Below are positions 13,892 to 18,921 of a stretch of 18,921 bases of DNA, piece after piece. The stretch's first letter is position 1, and every line of letters begins with the position of its first letter. The stretch is taken from the NCBI GenBank assembly GCA_002404995.1, contig DHKY01000016.1, forward strand, positions 1-18,921. Direction: 5' to 3'. A program made the translations under genes and the position numbers. The stretch is from Caryophanales bacterium UBA4682 (GTDB lineage: Bacteria > Bacillota_I > Bacilli_A > RFN20 > CAG-288). The notes beneath the pieces were generated by a model that saw only the letters and a program-made list of their open reading frames with translations, was not told the DNA's origin and made no database searches.

Positions 13892-13913
13892 TAAGACAAG
13901 GAAAGGGTACCAA

Positions 13914-14699
13914 ATGATTTTTTGTTTTTCTGCAACTGGCAATACAAAGCATGTTGCCGATGAGATCAAAAGTGCTGGGGAAGTCATTATTTCCATTGCG
14001 GATGCCTTGAATAGCAATGAACTTTCATTTGAAATCAAGGATGGAAGAATTGGAATCCTTACTCCTACTTATAATTGGGGGTTGCCAAGTATCGTACATG
14101 AATTTTTGGAAAAAGCGGTATTTTCCTATTCGGAAGCCCCCTATGTTTTCTATATTGGAACATGCGGGACCACGACAGGCTCTGCCTCTTCTTTTGTTAA
14201 GTCTCTTTTAAAATCGAAGGATATCAAATTAAATGCAGAATTCGATATCAAAAGGCCGGATACATGGATTGTGTTATTTGATCTTTCAGATGAAAGGAAG
14301 GTGAACAAGAGACTTGAGAAATCAGAACAAGAAATAGAAAAACTGAAGAAACAGCTCGAACATCGAGCCTTAGGTAAACACATGGGACTGACTACCCCTT
14401 TGTTCATCGGACGTATTGGTCAAAGAATTTATGATTGAAAGACAAGAAAAACAATCAATTTATCGGTTTCGGATTGCTGCATTGGGTGTGGCCTGTGTGA
14501 AAGAAAATGCCCTGCCAAGGCTATTGCTAGGAAAGAGGGAAAGCCCTTGTGGATAAAAGACACTTGTGTCATGTGCTTAGGCTGTCTTCATCGTTGCCCG
14601 AAACATGCCATTTATTATGGAAACGGAAGAAAGACAGACCAACATGGACAATACACTTTTCAAAAATATGCCATGAAGAAATCCGTCAAAGGCAAGTGA
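13914..14699 (+). pseudogene. EFR1-type flavodoxin-ferredoxin, split by one in-frame TGA
   Basis: The first 174 codons encode a flavodoxin-like domain with the FMN phosphate loop FSATGNTK and the PTYNWGLPSI and YIGTCGTTTG segments. TGA at 14436-14438 then ends the frame. The same frame is open again at once and runs 86 codons to TGA at 14697, encoding two 4Fe-4S motifs, CCIGCGLCERKCP and CVMCLGCLHRCP. Together they make about 261 codons, the normal size and order of an EFR1-family protein (flavodoxin fused to a bacterial-type ferredoxin), probably an intracellular electron carrier. The call is a nonsense mutation, with an intact Shine-Dalgarno-like AAGGAAAGGG before the start. Readthrough or recoding is possible but not supported: TGG is the Trp codon throughout the window and TGA ends the 609-codon gene. 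Confidence 0.8.
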
Positions 14700-14762
14700 T
14701 AGCAATCCATTCTCAGAACATCTCTTCTTCATAAGAAAAACAATTTTGAATTCCAAAACTAT

Positions 14763-14776
14763 CTGTTTACAAACAG
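14763..14776. promoter_or_regulatory. Palindromic operator candidate of the aconitase X operon
   Basis: CTGTTT-AC-AAACAG is a perfect 14-bp inverted repeat ending 15 bp upstream of the -35. A further CTGTTT half-site stands at 14783-14788, next to the -35. A dimeric regulator could bind here; none is encoded nearby. Confidence 0.45.
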
Positions 14777-14791
14777 ACAGCCCTGTTTTCT

Positions 14792-14820
14792 TTGGAAAAA
14801 CGGGCAAGTTGGGCTAAAAT
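14792..14820 (+). promoter_or_regulatory. Promoter of the oxidoreductase-aconitase X operon
   Basis: TTGGAA (14792-14797), 17-nt spacer, TAAAAT (14815-14820). The predicted start near 14827 leaves a short leader with AAGGAG at 14833-14838. Confidence 0.55.
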
Positions 14821-14848
14821 AGAGGTGCTTGAAAGGAGCATCTGGAAA

Positions 14849-16903
14849 ATGGATGAAAAATTGAATCCGTTGTTCACCCCGTGGAAGATCGGTAATCTTG
14901 AAATCAAGAACCGCATTGTTAGGACTTCTATGGGCGGAACTGATTTGTTTGGTTGGAGGGAAATCAACCATTTCGATAAGGAAGCCGCTAAGTTCCTTTT
15001 GGATAAGGCAGAACATGACGTGGGATTGATTCTTCCTGGCTGCCAGCCGGTCTATAATCCGATGCTTGGTCAGTGGCTCTACCGTAAAAAGAGCAGGTTC
15101 AAGAAGGTCAAACCATTCAGGGACGAGGTTCATAAGCATGGTGCAAAACTGTTCATCCAGTTGACCGCCGGTTTTGGACGTTCTTTCTGTATCTCTGATA
15201 GGATGGAAAAACTGGCTTCCAATAAAGTCCTCAACGTCTTGTCAAAGCCGGTGATGAATTTCGATAAAATCTGTGCTACCGCTTCTCCTTCCCCGAACCG
15301 TTGGTCGGATAAGGTTCCTTCTAAGGAAAGGACGAAGAAGGATATCGATCAGTTCATCAAGGCCTTTGCGAAGAGCGCAAAGCTGCTTAAGGATAATGGA
15401 GTAGACGGAGTCGAAGTCCATGCCGTTCATGAAGGATACAGGCTTGACCAGTTCTCTCTGAAATATGTCAATAAGCGAAATGATGAATATGGCGGAAGCT
15501 TAGAAAACCGCTATCGCTTTGCCATTGAAATCGTCAAAGCCATCAAAAAAGAATGCGGACAGGATTTCCCTGTTTCTCTCCGTTATTCTGTTGTTTCCAA
15601 GACCAAAGGCTTCCGGGAAGGTGCTCTTCCTGGAGAGGAATACAATGAGGTCGGACGGGATAGGGAAGAGAGCAAGAAGGCAATAAAACTTCTCTCGGAA
15701 GCTGGTTACGACAGGTTCAACTGCGACAACGGAACCTATGATGCCTGGTACTGGGCCCATCCGCCGATTTACAGGCCGGAGAACTGCAACTTAGAGGATG
15801 TTGAGGAAATCAAGAAATATACGGACAAGCCGGTTGTCTGCGCAGGACGTCTTAATCCGTTTGCTGCCTCGAAGGCAATCGAGGAAGGCAAGTTAGACGG
15901 TGCCGGATTTGCCCGACCTTTCTTAGCGGATCCACATTGGGTCACCAAAAGGAAAGAGGGACATAGGGAGGATATCCGTCCCTGCATCTGCTGCCATAAT
16001 GGATGCTTCAATAGGGCGCATTATAAAGGACATGCCAACGACCAGTCTTTAACAGACTCCCTTCATAGGTCCCGCTGTGCCGTCGATGCCGAGACGAGGC
16101 AGACGAACAAGCATTATATCAAGAAAACAGCCCACCCCAAGGATGTTGCCATCATTGGCGGCGGTATCGGAGGCAGGGAAGCAGCGAGAGTCCTTTCCCT
16201 GCGTGGACATAAGCCGGTCATTTATGAAAAGAGCGATCATCTTGGCGGTGTCTTTGTAGAAGCCGGCGCTGCCTCCTTCAAAGGAAAGCTCCGTGAGCTT
16301 CTTGCCTGGTATGAGAAACAGAGGAAAGACAGGAATATCGAGATTCATTTCAATACTGAAGTGAAGGATATCAAGGAAATCAAAGCGGATCACTATATCA
16401 TTGCAACTGGATCCACCCCGAAATTCTTCAAGTCAGTCCCTGGCTTTGATAAAGGAATTGAAGCAGTCACTTATCTTAAGGAAAAGAAATGCGGTGAAAA
16501 TGTCGTCGTTATCGGCGGTGGTTTGACGGGATGCGAGATTGCCTATGAATTATGCCTTGACGGGAAGAAACCGGTAATTGTGGAGAGGAAGAACGACCTT
16601 GTTGCTCAAACCGGTGTCTGTCTTGCGAATTCCTCCTATCTGAGAGAATACTTTGCCTTACATAAAGTCCCTGTCTATCTGGAAACGAAAGTAAAGGAAA
16701 TCAAGGACAAGGAAGTCATCTGCACCGGCAAAGACGGAAAGGATATCACAATACCCTGCGACAGCGTTATCACTTCGGTAGGATATAATCCATCTCCGAT
16801 TGCCAAAGAAGGAAAGAACGTCACATTAGTTGGCGATTGCAACGGAATCGGTAACCTTCGCAATGTTATCTGGGGCGCCTACGAAGCTGCCAGGAAGATT
16901 TAG
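14849..16903 (+). CDS. FMN/4Fe-4S/FAD ene-reductase-type oxidoreductase
   Basis: The protein has 684 residues from MDEKLNPLFT. I chose this start because AAGGAG lies about 10 nt upstream and PLFTPWKIGNLEIKNRIV is the normal N-terminus; the frame is open back to 14792 but overlaps the promoter. The layout is that of 2,4-dienoyl-CoA reductase/2-enoate reductase: an FMN-binding TIM barrel (1-375) with DGVEVHAVHEGYRLDQFS (His191, His194) and NKRNDEYGGSLENR; 4Fe-4S ligands Cys379, Cys382, Cys386 and Cys410; an FAD site GGGIGG (437-442) and an NAD(P) site GGGLTG (556-561). The family reduces activated C=C bonds. The usual HGAHGYL reads HAVHEGY, so the substrate may differ. It is first in an operon with the two aconitase X subunits, 17 nt apart. 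Confidence 0.92.
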   Translation: MDEKLNPLFTPWKIGNLEIKNRIVRTSMGGTDLFGWREINHFDKEAAKFLLDKAEHDVGLILPGCQPVYNPMLGQWLYRKKSRFKKVKPFRDEVHKHGAKLFIQLTAGFGRSFCISDRMEKLASNKVLNVLSKPVMNFDKICATASPSPNRWSDKVPSKERTKKDIDQFIKAFAKSAKLLKDNGVDGVEVHAVHEGYRLDQFSLKYVNKRNDEYGGSLENRYRFAIEIVKAIKKECGQDFPVSLRYSVVSKTKGFREGALPGEEYNEVGRDREESKKAIKLLSEAGYDRFNCDNGTYDAWYWAHPPIYRPENCNLEDVEEIKKYTDKPVVCAGRLNPFAASKAIEEGKLDGAGFARPFLADPHWVTKRKEGHREDIRPCICCHNGCFNRAHYKGHANDQSLTDSLHRSRCAVDAETRQTNKHYIKKTAHPKDVAIIGGGIGGREAARVLSLRGHKPVIYEKSDHLGGVFVEAGAASFKGKLRELLAWYEKQRKDRNIEIHFNTEVKDIKEIKADHYIIATGSTPKFFKSVPGFDKGIEAVTYLKEKKCGENVVVIGGGLTGCEIAYELCLDGKKPVIVERKNDLVAQTGVCLANSSYLREYFALHKVPVYLETKVKEIKDKEVICTGKDGKDITIPCDSVITSVGYNPSPIAKEGKNVTLVGDCNGIGNLRNVIWGAYEAARKI

Positions 16904-16920
16904 ATAAAGGAGAAACACTC

Positions 16921-18216
16921 ATGTACGAACCGAAAATGGAGCTGACCCAGGAAGAGAAAGAAATCCTGGAAGGTAAGCAGGGAGAAACCAAAGCCAAGAG
17001 GAGGGAATGCCTTGTCCGCTATGGTGATATTTTCCATGCCAAGAGAATGGTGAAAGTCACTCACAAAGAAGGACATCTTGTCACTTCCTTCGGACTTCAG
17101 CTGCTTACTCCGATCTATCCGCTTAGGGATGAACTGATTAAAGCAGGACTGGTGGCAGAAGAAGGCTTTACTGCCGATCCTCGTCCGAGGGACTATAAGA
17201 ATGCAAGTGCCAATCCGATTGAGAAATTGGTTTTCAATCATTTCATGTATTCTACTCAAGGACATTATGAGGACCAATTGAAAAAGGTTGGCAGGAAAGA
17301 CGATAAGGGCTTCTCTTGCACCTGTTACTTGAAAGAAAACGGAAACATTCCTCAGAAAGGGGATATTCTTTCTTGGGCAGAGAGCTCTGCCGTTGTCTAT
17401 GCTAACTCTGTCTTAGGTGCACGCTGCAACCGCAACTCTGGTGTCTTTGATCTCTTTGGCACGCTTCTTGGCGAAGTTCCGGAATTCGGATTCCTTCTCG
17501 ATGAAGGACGGAAAGCAGATTATAAGGTTGTTATCAAATGCACAAAGCTTCCCGAAGCCCAGATTCTAGGATCTGCTATTGGCAGGAAAGTAAGGGAAAA
17601 GGTTCCTTATGTCATCGGCTTAGACAAATGGCTTAAGGATTTGCCGGATGAGGATACGATTGCCTATCTTAAGGATTTCGGTGCTGCTACGGCCAGCAAC
17701 GGAGCCGTTGGTCTTTATCATATCGACAAGATTACTCCGGAAGCCAAGGAACTTGGTGAATCCCTGTTGAAAGATAATGTCAAAGAATATGTTATCGATG
17801 ATGCGGAGATTGAACGTGTCTATAAGAGCTACCCGATCAGGTGGAAGAAAAAGAACGCCAAACCCCACAAGTGCTTCATCGGCTGTCCTCATCTGACAAA
17901 GAAACAGCTGATTGACTGGACTAGGAATATCGAAAAGGGACTAAAGGAAACCGGAAAGAAAAAGCTGGTCGTTGATACTGTCCTGACGACCTCTCCCCAT
18001 GTCTTAGATGCCTTTAAGGAGACGGAATACTATAACCGTTTGCTTGCCACGGGTGCCCATATCTCCATTATCTGCCCGCTAAGGTATGCGGACAATCCGC
18101 TCTGCCACGCTCGGCCGAGGATTACCAATTCGAATAAACTTCGCACTTATACGTTTGCAAGATACGAGAAAGATGAAAAGATTCTGAATCTCATCACCGG
18201 AAAGGAGAGCTACTAA
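16921..18216 (+). CDS. Aconitase X catalytic (large) subunit
   Basis: The protein has 431 residues, slightly longer than the usual 400 or so; AAAGGAG precedes the ATG. Family landmarks are the N-terminal MELTQEEKEILEGKQGETKA, SCTCYLKENGNIPQKGD (132-148), the long conserved ESSAVVYANSVLGARCNRNS (154-173), and the cysteine segments FIGCPH (Cys322) and IICPLRY (Cys385) expected to hold an iron-sulfur cluster. In the ARCNR segment Cys169 stands where members I recall have Thr or Ser. Known members are archaeal phosphomevalonate dehydratase and bacterial cis-3-hydroxy-L-proline dehydratase. The substrate here is unknown; the window has no mevalonate or hydroxyproline genes. It is followed after 1 nt by the small subunit. 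Confidence 0.93.
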   Translation: MYEPKMELTQEEKEILEGKQGETKAKRRECLVRYGDIFHAKRMVKVTHKEGHLVTSFGLQLLTPIYPLRDELIKAGLVAEEGFTADPRPRDYKNASANPIEKLVFNHFMYSTQGHYEDQLKKVGRKDDKGFSCTCYLKENGNIPQKGDILSWAESSAVVYANSVLGARCNRNSGVFDLFGTLLGEVPEFGFLLDEGRKADYKVVIKCTKLPEAQILGSAIGRKVREKVPYVIGLDKWLKDLPDEDTIAYLKDFGAATASNGAVGLYHIDKITPEAKELGESLLKDNVKEYVIDDAEIERVYKSYPIRWKKKNAKPHKCFIGCPHLTKKQLIDWTRNIEKGLKETGKKKLVVDTVLTTSPHVLDAFKETEYYNRLLATGAHISIICPLRYADNPLCHARPRITNSNKLRTYTFARYEKDEKILNLITGKESY

Positions 18217-18217
18217 A

Positions 18218-18661
18218 ATGAAAGAATTCAAAGGACGTCCCTTATTCGCCGATGATTTCACCGGTGAAGCTATTGTCAGTCACAACGGATTCAACACTTT
18301 GGCTAGCTTCCAGTCTTCGCTGCTGAAAAAATCCGCGAAGGAAGTCGTTGTGTCCGACCAGAACAATCCAGATTTGTTTAAGAAAAACATTACAGGTAAG
18401 ATTCTCTGCCTTCCGCAGACCATCGGTTCCACGACCGGCGGCCTTGTCATCCAGACCGCTGCCAATCGTCATCTTGCTCCTGCTGCCATGCTCTTCGCCG
18501 ATGAAATCGATCCTCTTGCAGCAAGCGGTGTCGTTCTCTCCAACGTCTGGGAAAAAGTACCCCTTCTTTGCATCGATGGACTTGGAAGAGATTTTCTCGA
18601 TGCTGTCAAGACTGGCGATAAGATCACCATCAAGAAAGATGGCACAGTCATCATTGACTAA
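18218..18661 (+). CDS. Aconitase X small (swivelling, DUF126) subunit
   Basis: The protein has 147 residues. The segment LPQTIGSTTGGLVIQTAAN, with GSTTG at 70-74, holds the conserved serine region of the aconitase swivel domain, followed by LAPAAMLFADEIDPLAASGVVLSN and a VPLLCIDGLG strand, as in DUF126 proteins. It completes the two-subunit dehydratase with the upstream gene; AAAGGAGAG lies before the preceding stop, and the genes are 1 nt apart, so translation is coupled. It is the last gene of the operon and is followed by a terminator. Confidence 0.93.
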   Translation: MKEFKGRPLFADDFTGEAIVSHNGFNTLASFQSSLLKKSAKEVVVSDQNNPDLFKKNITGKILCLPQTIGSTTGGLVIQTAANRHLAPAAMLFADEIDPLAASGVVLSNVWEKVPLLCIDGLGRDFLDAVKTGDKITIKKDGTVIID

Positions 18662-18682
18662 CTATTGAAAATTCAAAAAGAA

Positions 18683-18708
18683 GGGCCGCTTTTATCAGCG
18701 GCCCTTTT
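18683..18708. terminator. Bidirectional terminator after the aconitase X operon
   Basis: GGGCCGCT pairs with AGCGGCCC across TTTATC, with TTTT on the plus strand and TTCTTTTTG on the minus strand. It serves the convergent gene at 18729 as well. Confidence 0.9.
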
Positions 18709-18728
18709 CAAATGCGATTCAGATGGAC

Positions 18729-18921
18729 CTAATTCAGTTTGATGGGGCCCTCCGGATGTCTTCTCTTCCAGTCTTCTTCGTCTTTCGGGTCATCCCAGAT
18801 TGTGTCTTCGTAGACAACCCCCTCGATGGACTTCTTGTCCAGGACCTTGGTTGTCCCGCTTTTTAAGTCAAAAGGATAGTACCAGTTAAGTGTTGATAAA
18901 GCTTTCCGGACCCGGTTACGA
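18729..18921 (-). CDS. C-terminal end of an unknown protein (runs off the window)
   Basis: The minus strand encodes 63 residues up to TAG at 18729-18731, and the frame is open to the window edge. It contains RKALSTLNWYYPFDLKSG and ends IWDDPKDEEDWKRRHPEGPI followed by KLN. It is hydrophilic and rich in Asp, Lys and Trp. I do not recognise it. Its codon use and convergent position before a good terminator support a real gene. Confidence 0.7.
   Translation of the reverse strand, partial: RNRVRKALSTLNWYYPFDLKSGTTKVLDKKSIEGVVYEDTIWDDPKDEEDWKRRHPEGPIKLN

Noticed and set aside
14436..14438. TGA read as tryptophan (Mollicutes-type code)
   Set aside because: Trp is written TGG throughout, and TGA is the evident stop of the 609-codon gene, whose readthrough would enter tRNA-Leu.
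14436..14460. Selenocysteine at the TGA of the EFR1-type gene
   Set aside because: Only a weak CAAT/ATTG stem follows, the family is not known for selenocysteine at this place, and no Sec genes are visible in the window.
1..18921. CRISPR array, phage structural genes or a defence system
   Set aside because: No spaced direct repeats, no capsid, integrase, nuclease or toxin-antitoxin-like proteins were seen on either strand.

Overview
The window looks like chromosomal DNA from a low-to-mid GC Bacillota (Firmicutes), probably a host-associated anaerobe, perhaps Erysipelotrichia-like; this placement is an inference. The reasons are strong AGGAGG-type ribosome binding sites, A/T-rich sigma-A promoters, short GC hairpin plus T-run terminators, CcpA/cre-like sites, NAD made by salvage, an EFR1-type flavodoxin/ferredoxin, and an aconitase X operon. 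Most genes stop with TAA or TAG, and TGA is rare.

Layout. 1-1742: a minus-strand multi-pass membrane protein, an apparent remnant of a transporter gene, and a plus-strand lipoprotein. 1774-5825 (minus): pncB-nadD-nadE, three overlapping or nearly overlapping genes that together take nicotinate to NAD+. 5978-6943: a haemolysin III/PAQR-type membrane protein with an unusual charged coiled-coil N-terminus.

7000-10535 is the accessory heart of the window. A unit consisting of an unrecognised acidic, membrane-anchored protein gene (starting MEITLLLTIS) plus a queuosine-precursor transporter gene (queT) occurs twice in tandem, and each copy has lost a different part. Unit 1 keeps an intact queT with a preQ1-I riboswitch and terminator, but its MEITL gene has collapsed by an exactly in-frame 621-bp deletion and is also truncated. 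Unit 2 keeps the long MEITL gene but only the 3' end of queT. Both MEITL genes carry a cre-like GCGCTTTCA element at nearly the same distance from the start codon.

10544-11023 (minus): two tandem arginine tRNAs (anticodons CCU and CCG) and, 10 nt after the second, a small membrane protein gene with no visible ribosome binding site. 11130-12959: a large exported protein with Ig-like repeats and a C-terminal amphipathic tail. 13032-13114: tRNA-Leu(CAG). 13263-14699: a hexapeptide acetyltransferase and an EFR1-type flavodoxin-ferredoxin gene split by one in-frame TGA.

14849-18661 is a three-gene operon with its own promoter and a palindromic upstream site: an FMN/4Fe-4S/FAD old-yellow-enzyme-type oxidoreductase, the aconitase X large subunit and the aconitase X small subunit. 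It looks like a dehydratase paired with an ene-type reductase of unknown substrate. The window ends inside a minus-strand gene of unknown function (18729 onward).
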